A stretch of 64,000 bases of DNA, from assembly GCF_009806555.1 (NCBI RefSeq), contig NZ_VUOK01000056.1, forward strand, positions 1-64,000, in the 5' to 3' direction. The notes below the pieces were generated by a model. The model made no database searches, was not told the origin of the DNA, and was given only the letters and a program-made list of their open reading frames with translations. Shown here piece by piece: positions 17,559 through 24,511 of the stretch. Origin of the DNA: Methylobacterium sp. 2A (GTDB taxonomy: Bacteria; Pseudomonadota; Alphaproteobacteria; Rhizobiales; Beijerinckiaceae). The position numbers and the translations under genes are program-made. How positions within the stretch are numbered: the first letter of the stretch is position 1; each line of letters starts with the position of its first letter.

Positions 17559-18106
17559 GCCGGCCGCCGCGCAAGCCCCCGGCCAACGCCTACCGCAAGG
17601 TCGACTTCCGCGAGGAGGCTCGGGCGATCGTCTTCAAGGATCGGTACGATCGGAAATACGGCCGGGCCGTCGATACCGCCGGCACGATCGCCCGAGCCCT
17701 GGAGCGCGCCTACAAGCAAGGCTTCGCCGATGCCCAGGACCCGCACCGATCGGCCTCGCCGGTGACCGAGCCGACGGCTGGCCCGCTCGAATGGGGGTTC
17801 ATTCCGCCGCGTCCTAGGAACGCATTCTGGTCCTGCTGCCTGTTCATCCTTGGCCGTCAGGGCAATCGCCTGCGCCTCGGGCATCTCGAACCCGCTCTGA
17901 CCGAACGGGGAACCCAGGGCTGGCGGCTCGTCGTCGAGGGTTACGAACCCGAGCTCAAGGATGTGATCAGCGCCAGTTCGATCCGACCGTTGGTCAAATT
18001 GGGCCTGCTGGAGAGCGCCCCGAGCAGTCCCGAGAGGTTGACCATCAGCGCCCGGGGCCGCGCCACATGGGAGCTGTACCTTCTCTCAGGTGAACTGGGC
18101 CCCTGA
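17555..18106 (+). CDS. Tn3 passenger protein of unknown function
   Basis: A 183-residue protein whose GTG start overlaps the resolvase stop by 4 bp. The N-terminal third is basic with an amphipathic helix (REEARAIVFKDRYDRKYGRAVDTAG). The C-terminal half (LKDVISASSIRPLVKLGLLE, ERLTISARGRATWELY) resembles a winged-helix arrangement, which might be DNA binding. No catalytic motif is visible. It fills the space between resolvase and right inverted repeat, so it moves with the transposon. It could regulate transposition or serve the host replicon. Confidence 0.65.
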   Translation: MSRPPRKPPANAYRKVDFREEARAIVFKDRYDRKYGRAVDTAGTIARALERAYKQGFADAQDPHRSASPVTEPTAGPLEWGFIPPRPRNAFWSCCLFILGRQGNRLRLGHLEPALTERGTQGWRLVVEGYEPELKDVISASSIRPLVKLGLLESAPSSPERLTISARGRATWELYLLSGELGP

Positions 18107-18144
18107 GCATCGCTCCAACCCAAACTTCGTTCCTCGTTTGTCTC

Positions 18145-18182
18145 CTTAGCGTGGTTTTGTGCCCGTCCTATGTCGGCACCCC
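18145..18182 (-). repeat. Tn3 right terminal inverted repeat
   Basis: Reads CTTAGCGTGG inward and ends TCGGCACCCC at the outer edge. It matches the left repeat with one mismatch over 38 bp. Confidence 0.92.
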
Positions 18183-18584
18183 ATCCTGTGCGGCGGCGCG
18201 GGCTACTGGCTCGGGCGCAGGGACACGCTCGGCCTGGACGCCAAGTGGGCGGGCCTGACCCAGCGCTCCGACGGCCCGGCGTGGCTCGCCCTGGTCGCGG
18301 CCAACCCCGACCTGCGCAGCCAGATGAGCCAGTCCTGCACCCCGTCGCAGCTCAAGACGGATGCGGCGTCGAATCGGCGGTACTGCGAGCTCCCGCTCTG
18401 GACGGAGGGGACGGTCGCGCCGGTCGGGGGTGTTCCCGCGGTGATCTACCTGACGCTGCGCGACAGGCTCATCGCCTGGGGCCCGGCCTGGCTCATGCTC
18501 GGGGCCGGGCTCGCGGCCCTCCTCGGCCGCCGCCTGCTGCGCCGGGTGTTCGCGTGGCGGCCCGTGGCTTGGCTGCTGGAGTGA
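18183..18584 (+). pseudogene. Membrane protein gene truncated by Tn3
   Basis: Directly after the transposon end an open frame continues with ILCGGAGYWLGRRDTLGLDA and runs 133 codons to a stop. It includes a TPSQ/CELPLW domain and one C-terminal membrane helix (LIAWGPAWLMLGAGLAALLG). No start codon or ribosome-binding site remains; the 5-prime part was lost on Tn3 insertion or the rearrangement that followed. The family is not recognised. The sequence looks like plasmid transfer or backbone proteins, but this is only an impression. Confidence 0.6.
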
Positions 18585-18603
18585 TCGCCCCGACGCGCTA
18601 TCG

Positions 18604-19350
18604 ATCGTACGAAACAAACAGAGCGCCATCGCGCGTCAACGCCGTCGCACCTCCATCGATCGATGACAGACCTCGCAGGCGAGCCGGGTCCCCGGCTTGG
18701 CCCAGGCGTTCGCCCCGCAGCTCGGGCAGGTGTACCGGGTCTTGCTCGCCGCCTTCCGCTCCCGCGCCTCGCGCTCGGCCTCGTTCCGGAGCTCGACGTA
18801 GGGCACGCTGAAGCCTTGCGCCTCGATCAGCTCGGCGCAGGCCAGGGCGAACCGGCCGCCCGGCTCGATCGTGTGACCCACTTGCTGCCCGGTCTGCTTG
18901 CCGCCCGGTTCGCCGGTCGCGGTCGGGATCAGCCCGACCGTGCGCATCAGTTCGGCCCATTCTCGGTTGTGGTAGCCGGGACGGGACGGCGTGCCGAAAT
19001 GCGCTTGCTGCAGGTGGACCATCTCGCGCACCAGGGTGGCGAGCGTCGCCTCGGTCGAGCGCTCGGCGAAGTGCCGGGGGTTGAGCGCGATCTCGTCGGT
19101 GACCTCGACGCCGTCGGGCGTGGTGAAGCGGCGGCCGGCGAAATATCCGTAGGCCTTGGACTTGCGCTGCATGGTGATCAGGCACGCAGGCAGCCGGCCG
19201 GTGAACAGCCGGGCATTGAAGAACGCGTAGGCGTCGGTCAGCCCGGAATAGGTCCGGGTGGTCGGGTCGGTCGGCGATCTGGACATATCGTACGAAACAA
19301 TATGGTCCGGTCCGCTTGGGGACCATCGGTAGTTGGATCGTACGAAACAA
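18604..19350. repeat. Three direct copies of ATCGTACGAAACAA
   Basis: Identical 14-mers occur at 18604-18617, 19287-19300 and 19337-19350, all in one orientation. The middle copy touches the start codon of the SprT-like gene (reading TTGTTTCGTACGAT then ATG on the minus strand). The first lies 18 bp beyond its stop, and the third 36 bp upstream of the middle one. The core TCGTACGA is palindromic. They may be binding sites for a regulator or partition protein, or promoter elements. Confidence 0.7.
18636..19286 (-). CDS. SprT-like domain protein with altered HExxH
   Basis: A 216-residue SprT-like protein. The metalloprotease helix reads LVREMVHLQQAHFG, so the first histidine of HExxH is Arg, followed by the family-typical RPGYHNREWAELM. 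The C-terminus carries a zinc ribbon (CPSCGANAWAKPGTRLACEVC). SprT/SPRTN proteins cleave DNA-bound proteins, but the His-to-Arg change should remove one zinc ligand, so it may be inactive or only bind DNA. CGC for CAC is a single-base difference. ATG 19286 is chosen because the domain begins soon after; upstream in-frame codons cross two 14-bp repeats. Such genes are common on alphaproteobacterial plasmids. Confidence 0.75.
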   Translation of the reverse strand: MSRSPTDPTTRTYSGLTDAYAFFNARLFTGRLPACLITMQRKSKAYGYFAGRRFTTPDGVEVTDEIALNPRHFAERSTEATLATLVREMVHLQQAHFGTPSRPGYHNREWAELMRTVGLIPTATGEPGGKQTGQQVGHTIEPGGRFALACAELIEAQGFSVPYVELRNEAEREARERKAASKTRYTCPSCGANAWAKPGTRLACEVCHRSMEVRRR

Positions 19351-19423
19351 CCACGGACGAGTTCGAGGGTTCGACGTCGGTCAGCCTCCCGCCAGCTCGG
19401 TCCATCCAGGCGGACCGGACGCG

Positions 19424-19836
19424 GTGACCAGCCAGCGGCTCGGCCTCGGCCCGTCATGCGTCACGCTCGGCCTGGAGCGCTTCGATGCGGCCAACGCCGC
19501 CGCGTTGCCGGCCGTGCCGGTCGACGCCGCAGGCCTCAGCCGCGAAGACCGGATCACCGTCCTGTTCGGCTATGCTAGAGAGCTCTGCCTGTACGACCGG
19601 GACGACATCGCGGAAAAGGCGTGTTCTTCACGCGCCTCACCCGCAGCGCCGACGATGCCGCGGGCGTCGCCCGCATCCTCGGCCGGCCGCGACCGAACAC
19701 GGTCCCGGAGGTCGAGCGGCTGCTGGTCGAGGCCCTGATCGGCGGCCGCCACAGGCCCTACGCCCTGCTCGCACGCTCCCCGGCGGCATGCCGCCGGGGA
19801 GCGTGCGGGCTTCCGCAGGATCGGCCTGCGCGCTGA
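19424..19836 (+). pseudogene. Frameshifted hypothetical ORF
   Basis: One frame encodes TSQRLGLGPSCVTLGLERFD through ELCLYDRDDIAEK, and the protein-like sequence continues one frame over as VFFTRLTRSADDAAGVARIL to VEALIGGRHRPYALLARSP. Adding one A to the GAAAAGG tract near 19615 would join them into about 125 residues. It is therefore either a decayed gene, a sequencing indel or a slippage site. The GTG at 19424 is the most likely start. The function is unknown; it lies between the SprT-like gene and the ParDE module. Confidence 0.5.
19770..19807. repeat. 38-bp perfect palindrome
   Basis: CGCACGCTCCCCGGCGGCA is followed directly by its exact reverse complement, with the dyad centre at 19788/19789. 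It falls at the 3-prime end of the frameshifted ORF. It could act as a terminator (no T run is seen) or be a protein-binding or recombination site. Confidence 0.75.
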
Positions 19837-19994
19837 CTCGCTTCCCGATGTCGCCCGATCGTACGCACTGACGTTCGTGAACGCGCCTGGGTCGTGGGGT
19901 TGTGAGTGACTGATCCGCTACGCGCTGTTTGCGGTGTCCATCGCGAGGGAGACCGGGGCGGCTCAGCCATACCGGCCGGGTGCGAAGGCGCCGC

Positions 19995-20294
19995 TCAATC
20001 ACCCGGGAACAGGATCGCCTCGTAATCCTGGGCCCCGTGGAGGACGTGCAGGATATCGATGCGGTCCGCGCCGACCCGATAGAACACCAGGTATCGGCCA
20101 TAGGAGCGGCGGCGCACGCCGCTGTGCCGGTAGCGCGGGACCAGCGGGTATCCTTGCGGGGCCTCGGCCAGCCGCTGGCAGCAGTCGACCAGCTCGTCGA
20201 CGAAGCTCACCGCACGGCGGGGATTCGCCTCGGCGATGTAGTTCGCGATGTGCTCAAGATCGACCTCCGCCTCTTCGGTAAAGACGACGATCAT
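19995..20294 (-). CDS. parE: ParE/RelE-family toxin
   Basis: The 99-residue product has the RelE/ParE fold pattern: TEEAEVDLEHIANYIAEANPRRAVSF helical hairpin, GYPLVPRYRHSGVRRRSYGRYLVFYRV strands, then DILHVLHGAQDYEAIL. ParE toxins inhibit DNA gyrase and RelE toxins cleave mRNA; the long helical hairpin favours ParE. It overlaps the stop of the antitoxin gene by 4 bp, the usual antitoxin-first order. On a plasmid it would act in post-segregational killing. Confidence 0.88.
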   Translation of the reverse strand: MIVVFTEEAEVDLEHIANYIAEANPRRAVSFVDELVDCCQRLAEAPQGYPLVPRYRHSGVRRRSYGRYLVFYRVGADRIDILHVLHGAQDYEAILFPGD

Positions 20295-20554
20295 GCCTCC
20301 CCGGCTTCCGCCCGGGCCCGATACTTGGCCGTCAGGCGCTCAGCGACTCGCTCGGCCGGCGTGACCCGCCCCTCGTCGGCGTCGGCCAAGCCGCGGGCGA
20401 TCGCGGCATCGAGCGCGACGAGGCGCTTTTCCCGTTCCTCGACCAAGCGCACGCCCTCGCGCAGCACTTCGCTGCGCGAGTTGTAGCGTCCGGTCGTCAC
20501 CAGGCTGGTCACGTACCGTTCGAGCCGGGGACCGAGATCGGCGCTGCTGGGCAT
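20291..20554 (-). CDS. parD: ParD-family antitoxin
   Basis: A small ParD-type protein: the RHH part GPRLERYVTSLVTTGRYNSRSEVLREGVRLVEERE is followed by an acidic flexible tail that wraps the toxin. The start at 20554 (MPSSADLG) is preferred to 20575 because ParD proteins begin close to the RHH strand. It neutralises the co-encoded toxin and probably represses its own promoter. Confidence 0.87.
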   Translation of the reverse strand: MPSSADLGPRLERYVTSLVTTGRYNSRSEVLREGVRLVEEREKRLVALDAAIARGLADADEGRVTPAERVAERLTAKYRARAEAGEA

Positions 20555-20800
20555 GACGGCTCCTCCTCCGAGCATTCTGGCATGGATGGATAACTGTTAT
20601 CAACGCCGTGAGGCGCAACCGGCGGGCGCCGCCTCACGGCTCTCCACCGTATTCGGTTCAGAATCTCCGACCCGCGCGGAAGGTGATGTTTCCGGCACGA
20701 CGGAAGCGTTCGGGTCCTGAGCGCCATCCTGAGCCACCCGGGCTCGCTCGGTCGGACGGTGCGTTCGGCAGGACGGACGTCGCGGCCCTGTCGCATGCGA

Positions 20801-21619
20801 TCACCGCATGGCTCTGGCCCCGCCACGATCCGCGCGGATTCCTGCGCGCGCGCTCCGGTCGAGGTCGCCCGCTGCCCTCCGGCAGCATTGCGACGGTTCT
20901 GTTTTCCTCGATTCTGACAGGTCTAGAACTTGAGTATCCGTGCTGGTCACGCTTTTGACCCCTCCCCCTTGAGAGAAGACGGGAGCCGCCTGACCTCTCC
21001 GGTTCGGGAGGGTGTCGCCGCGCCGCGCCAGCCGCAGCCACGCCAGCCACTCGGCCGAGATAACGCGGACGATGTTGGTGTCGTTGCGGAAGCCGGTGAT
21101 CGCCCGCTCCTCGACGGTCAGCAGTCCGAGCCGGCATGCCTCACGGATCGCGTTCTTCACGGTCGAGCGGCACACGCCGGCCACCGCGGCCATGTTCTCG
21201 ATCGACAGCCGGCAGTCCTTCCGCCGTACGGTCTCGGCCGCCACGAGGGCGAGGACCGCCTGCTCGGCCAGCGTGAACCGGGCCGCGAGCCCCGGCGGGA
21301 GCCGCCCCGAGGCAGCCCAGCGGCGACGGCGCTCCAGCGAAGCGTCCGTGCGCGGGCGCGAGCCGACGGCCCTCCTGGGTGATCCTGCACGATCCTGGGT
21401 CGTGGGTGGGAATTCAGCCTCGGGACTGAGTCGCAAATCTGCCGGTAGACGGCGAGCTGCAGGCGCGTCTGTGCGCGTCTCGATTAGCCCTGACAGCGCT
21501 TCGGCCTCGGCTTCCGTGACCTTTCCTTCCCCATAGGCGCGCCAGAGCAGCGCTGTGACCTGGGGCAGGGTGATTCGGCTCGCAGCCTCGATGGCGCGGC
21601 GGATTTCGTCTGCAAACAC
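20801..21619 (-). CDS. Helix-turn-helix plasmid protein
   Basis: A 272-residue protein with an N-terminal helical region (ADEIRRAIEAASRITLPQVTALLWRAYGEGKVTEAEAEAL) and a central winged HTH (FTLAEQAVLALVAAETVRRKDCRLSIENMAAVAGVCRSTVKNAIREACRLGLLTVEERA). A low-complexity basic tail follows. The wHTH resembles those in plasmid replication or MarR-like proteins. It lies 0.7 kb from the parA pair and its 5-prime side faces a gap with strong hairpins. A replication or copy-control role is possible but not shown. Confidence 0.65.
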   Translation of the reverse strand: MFADEIRRAIEAASRITLPQVTALLWRAYGEGKVTEAEAEALSGLIETRTDAPAARRLPADLRLSPEAEFPPTTQDRAGSPRRAVGSRPRTDASLERRRRWAASGRLPPGLAARFTLAEQAVLALVAAETVRRKDCRLSIENMAAVAGVCRSTVKNAIREACRLGLLTVEERAITGFRNDTNIVRVISAEWLAWLRLARRGDTLPNRRGQAAPVFSQGGGVKSVTSTDTQVLDLSESRKTEPSQCCRRAAGDLDRSARAGIRADRGGARAMR

Positions 21620-21702
21620 GTCTCTCGACCCTCATCGGGCCGCAACAGGTCGTTCCGGGCCACCGCGATGGCGTCCGGTCCACAAGGCAAAGCCTCATCA
21701 TC

Positions 21703-21740
21703 GCGGGAATTATCATTCCCGCTTGACGCCCAGGGGCGTC
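21703..21740. promoter_or_regulatory. Tandem hairpins upstream of HTH gene
   Basis: GCGGGAAT-TATC-ATTCCCGC (21703-21722) is followed 2 bp later by GACGCC-CAGG-GGCGTC (21725-21740). They lie about 85 bp upstream of the HTH gene start. They may be operator sites, a leader RNA or part of an antisense control system. Confidence 0.4.
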
Positions 21741-22296
21741 TCATGGCTTGTGAGGGATGGTTGAGGGCCCTCGCGGCCACTTTTTCGATTTTGACGGGCT
21801 CTCGGTTTGGCGACCGGGGGCCCGTTGCCTTTTCAGGGGTCGACTTGCGGCGGCGTGGTCTCCTTATGGTGCCAGCGACTCGCGCGAGGCGCGTCAGCCG
21901 GATTGCGCATGTCGGCCGGACGCCACGCTTAAGTCAACGTTGGCGTCTCCGCGGCCGTCATCGATTTAAGCCGACGTAAGGTGTTGGCGTAGGCGAACGG
22001 CAGCGGAGCCAGATTGTTGAGCGCTGCTGCTGGAGGTTCGTGGCGACTCGCGACCTTCCTCGTTGGTCTGTGTCTTGGAACCGCACTGCCGTGCGCCGCG
22101 CTGGCTTAAGCGGCTCCGGAGAAGTCCGCAGCCTTTCCTGGGCCGCCAGCCCTGAAGGCAGTCCACGATGCATTCGCCTCGATGTAGGGCGACCGGACCG
22201 CGGCGAAGGAGGCAGAAAGGCAAAACGGCGAGCCGCTATCCGGCGGCACAAATTGGTATTAATCTTTTTGCAAAGTTATGCCTTTCCAAATTTTTG

Positions 22297-22311
22297 CAAA
22301 TCTACAAATCT
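22297..22311 (+). repeat. Partition-site-like repeat, distal copy
   Basis: CAAATCTACAAATCT, itself two copies of CAAATCT separated by one base. A near-identical 15-mer (A to G at one position) stands at 23382-23396 on the other side of the parA operon. Confidence 0.5.
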
Positions 22312-22349
22312 TGCGTTGCGCAAAAGCACCTTGGCGTCCGGGTCCCCGA

Positions 22350-22646
22350 TTAGTCGTAGGAAACGGCGTCCATATCGTATTTTTCGAATAGGAGATTCAT
22401 CGCCTCTCTGAATAGATCCTGCTTGTCTCGGCGGGTCCGATAGGCGAGGTCGCGTAGCTGTTCGCGCGCCTTTTCGTTCACGTAATAGCCAGTGAACGAC
22501 AGGCCCTGACGGCTTAACTGCTCCTTTCTGGAAAGAGCCGCAGTGCGATCTGGCCGATGAGCAGGCGGATCGATGCGCTGGGGCTCAACGGGTCTGGTCT
22601 TCGCTTCCAGTCGTTTTGCGAAATCATCCCCGGAAATGCGTGCCAT
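22350..22646 (-). CDS. Small ribbon-helix-helix partition partner
   Basis: The 98-residue product has a disordered basic N-terminus and a C-terminal RHH-like domain (SFTGYYVNEKAREQLRDLAYRTRRDKQDLFREAMNLLFEKY). It lies 6 bp downstream of the ParA gene on the same strand, the order found in parA-parG/parF-parG type partition cassettes. It would bind the centromere and ParA, and may repress the operon. Confidence 0.75.
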   Translation of the reverse strand: MARISGDDFAKRLEAKTRPVEPQRIDPPAHRPDRTAALSRKEQLSRQGLSFTGYYVNEKAREQLRDLAYRTRRDKQDLFREAMNLLFEKYDMDAVSYD

Positions 22647-22652
22647 AAGCTA

Positions 22653-23336
22653 TCACTTTTTCGAAGCGGATTTTTCCGCCTTTGCACCTTTCTGATTTAA
22701 CTGCTTTGTGACCCAGGTGTAAAGCTGGCGCATCTCGTCGGCCGCCACGCTGTTGGGATCCGTTTCTAAAACGGTTCGGCCTTGATCCTGGCTCTCGCCG
22801 TAGGCGATCCGCGAATGGATCACCACCGGCGCCGTCTCAATCCCCTTCATGGCCAGTACGGTGTTTGTCTCGTCCACGATCGATTTTCTTCGCTGCGGGC
22901 TCTCATCGTTGAATACGACAACCGCACGCCGGTCCTGACCTCTCGCGCTGTCGTAGGACCGCAAGACAGCCGCAAGGTCGGCAGCCTGGATGCGGCAAGG
23001 GATAAGGACGAGGTTGGCCGCCTCGATTGCCGCTGCACCGGCGTCGCCGGCTGCTGGCGGCGTGTCGAGATAGACGATGTCTGTGTCCTCGCGAATTGCC
23101 TCCAGAATCTTTGATAGGCGATTGCTTTGAGCTGAGATCACGTCGGGAGCGTCATCACCTCGGGCGTCCGCCCATTCAGACGCTGTGGTCTGCGGGTCTA
23201 GATCAATCACTTTTGTCCTCAAGCCGGCCTGCCACGAAGCTACCGAGAGATGGGTGACAAGGGTCGTCTTGCCGACGCCGCCTTTGCGCGCGGCCACCGC
23301 GATGATTTGCACCCGAGTCACTCCAGCTTTCTGCAA
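22653..23336 (-). CDS. parA: ParA-family partition ATPase
   Basis: The deviant Walker A motif is AARKGGVGKTTLVTHL (residues 16-30, with signature lysine K18). Walker B-like segments VIDLDPQTTASEWAD and IVYLDTPPAAGD follow. At 227 residues and with no N-terminal HTH it is a type Ib (ParF-like) ParA, which pairs with a small RHH protein, as found here. It segregates a low-copy replicon through nucleoid-based gradients. Cut-off regulation would act through the 15-bp repeats on either side. Confidence 0.9.
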   Translation of the reverse strand: MQKAGVTRVQIIAVAARKGGVGKTTLVTHLSVASWQAGLRTKVIDLDPQTTASEWADARGDDAPDVISAQSNRLSKILEAIREDTDIVYLDTPPAAGDAGAAAIEAANLVLIPCRIQAADLAAVLRSYDSARGQDRRAVVVFNDESPQRRKSIVDETNTVLAMKGIETAPVVIHSRIAYGESQDQGRTVLETDPNSVAADEMRQLYTWVTKQLNQKGAKAEKSASKK

Positions 23337-23381
23337 CGCGTACTTTGAAGCTTGATCGAACTACGTCAAGAAAAATTTACA

Positions 23382-23396
23382 CAAATCTGCAAATCT
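23382..23396 (+). repeat. Partition-site-like repeat, parA-proximal copy
   Basis: CAAATCTGCAAATCT, about 46 bp upstream of the parA start and next to an IS66 remnant. It is a candidate operator/centromere for the RHH partner. Confidence 0.5.
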
Positions 23397-23400
23397 GGCC

Positions 23401-23588
23401 TCCCAAGCGCCGGTCGCTCGAGCGGCGACTGCCCGAGATCCTGTTTGCATCGAGCCGTTGCGACCTGACGCGTGATTTGCAGGCTAAAATCGGTTACGCC
23501 CGCAACCAGCTCTTGGTCGTCCTCGATCATCCCGGCACGGTCGAGATCATCAACAACGGATGTGAGCGCTTGCTGCGTTCTCCTGCGT
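23401..23588 (+). pseudogene. IS66 transposase C-terminal remnant
   Basis: PKRRSLERRLPEILFASSRC followed by DLTRDLQAKIGYARNQLLVV and NNGCERLLR closely matches residues near the C-terminus of the complete IS66 TnpC encoded at 54027-55307 (AKRRSLDRQLGAILATPSGC). Only about 60 codons remain and both ends are lost. It marks an old insertion beside the partition operon. Confidence 0.8.
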
Positions 23589-23739
23589 GACCAAGACCAT
23601 GACGCTACTACTTCGTCTGGCCGAGCAGCGCCCGTGGGAAACCCTGCAGATGGCGGCCGAGCTAGAGGCTGCCGGACAGTGCACTCGGCAGGCGTAACCG
23701 GTATCGAACGAATCAAGCGATCGGCTCGGGCTCAACACA

Positions 23740-23850
23740 CCAAGACTAAGAATCATAGTTTTACATATCTTGAAAAGATTATTACTATAATTTATTTATT
23801 TAGATCTAATAAAAAAATCTATACATATTATTAACGTGATCTAAGTCAAA
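23740..23850. other. AT-rich island
   Basis: About 110 bp, mostly A and T, with TATTTATTTAG, AAAAAAATCT and other runs inside a GC-rich surrounding. It lies downstream of the repressor gene and near the IS66 remnant. It might be part of an origin, a protein-bending site or foreign DNA. No gene is seen. Confidence 0.45.
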
Positions 23851-24167
23851 TATGAGTGAATAATCTCGATCAGTTCCTCGCCGGCGTCCTCGCGCGTCCC
23901 CTCGGGCAAGTCGGCCTGCGGGATCAGATACTCGCGGACATGCTCCTCCAGAACCTCGGCCATCAGACCATTGATCGCACCCCGCGCGGCGGTGATGCGC
24001 TGCAGAAGATCGGAGCAGCTCGACTCGCCCTGCAAGGCGCGCTCGATGGCGTCGACCTGACCGCGCAGGCGCCGCACCCGGTTCACCAGCCCGCGCTTGT
24101 CCCGCAGTACGTGCGTGTCACTCCGAGCCTGTGCTCCCGCGTCGACGCCGTCATCCCGTCTCGCCAT
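23841..24167 (-). CDS. CsoR/RcnR/FrmR-type transcriptional repressor
   Basis: The 108-residue all-helical protein matches the family from DTHVLRDKRGLVNRVRRLRGQ to AARGAINGLMAEVLEEHVREYL. Ligand positions appear as H19, C51 and H76, while the position of RcnR H64 or the second CsoR cysteine is Y80. This Cys-His set without a fourth ligand is that of FrmR-like formaldehyde or metal sensors. Such repressors bind an operator and release it on ligand binding. A 7-3-7 palindrome stands 23 bp upstream of the start. ATG 24167 is preferred to TTG 24188. Confidence 0.82.
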   Translation of the reverse strand: MARRDDGVDAGAQARSDTHVLRDKRGLVNRVRRLRGQVDAIERALQGESSCSDLLQRITAARGAINGLMAEVLEEHVREYLIPQADLPEGTREDAGEELIEIIHSYLT

Positions 24168-24189
24168 CGAACTCGTCCAACCTTTCAAT

Positions 24190-24206
24190 TTTAGAACTTT
24201 TCTAAA
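24190..24206. promoter_or_regulatory. 7-3-7 palindrome upstream of the repressor gene
   Basis: TTTAGAA-CTT-TTCTAAA is a perfect inverted repeat ending 23 bp before the repressor start. By position it is a candidate autoregulatory operator. It lacks the G tract common in CsoR/FrmR operators, so another factor may bind it. Confidence 0.4.
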
Positions 24207-24239
24207 GAACTCGGCTTGACAGCCGTCAGCCCCGTCACC

Positions 24240-24255
24240 ATACCCGGTCAGGTAT
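24240..24255. promoter_or_regulatory. ATACC-N6-GGTAT palindrome, copy 1
   Basis: ATACCCGGTCAGGTAT is repeated at 24752-24767 with one base different (CGCTCA for CGGTCA). Copy 1 lies between the repressor and the small ORF, copy 2 just after that ORF. Confidence 0.45.
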
Positions 24256-24511
24256 CCGGCCGCGCGCCGGGTCCGATGTCAACGCCTCGGGACCGATGAA
24301 CCCTCGATCTAGACCCTCGTCCTCCATCGGTGAAGGCCGCGCACCGTCCGGTGCGGGCTCGCGCCGGCGGGGGATGGTCGACCCGCGCGGAGCGGGGCGC
24401 CATCATCTGACGGTCTGAGCCGGCAAGACCTCGTCTCGCCAGCTCCGTCAGCTGGCGCTCCAACCTCCTCTCGGGTCGCATCCGCAACCACCCGACGAAC
24501 AGGAGGTGACC

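Larger units (their letters stand above)
13816..18182. mobile_element. Tn3-family transposon, complete
   Basis: The 4.4-kb unit is bounded by 38-bp inverted repeats that differ at one position, begin GGGG and end TAAG as in Tn3-family elements. It carries a transposase, a divergent serine resolvase and one passenger ORF. The 5-bp flanks are CTCTC on the left and ATCCT on the right, so there is no target duplication. The right end cuts into a gene whose missing 5-prime part is not on the left side. This indicates a deletion or rearrangement after insertion. Confidence 0.9.
21620..22349. other. Gene-free 730-bp gap with hairpins and AT-rich end
   Basis: No convincing gene is seen on either strand. 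It contains two adjacent hairpins (21703-21722 and 21725-21740) upstream of the HTH gene, and at its right end an AT-rich stretch with two TTTTTGCAAA copies (22265-22274, 22291-22300) and one copy of a 15-mer shared with the far side of parA. This layout would suit a replication origin or centromere. Confidence 0.45.
24189..24511. other. Divergent intergenic region with two palindromes
   Basis: It separates the repressor gene (minus) from a small + strand gene. TTTAGAA-CTT-TTCTAAA (24190-24206) and ATACC-CGGTCA-GGTAT (24240-24255) are the only clear signals. No gene is accepted here. Confidence 0.5.

Noticed and set aside
23587..23697. 36-codon GTG ORF after the IS66 remnant
   Set aside because: Very short, no ribosome-binding site and immediately next to IS debris.
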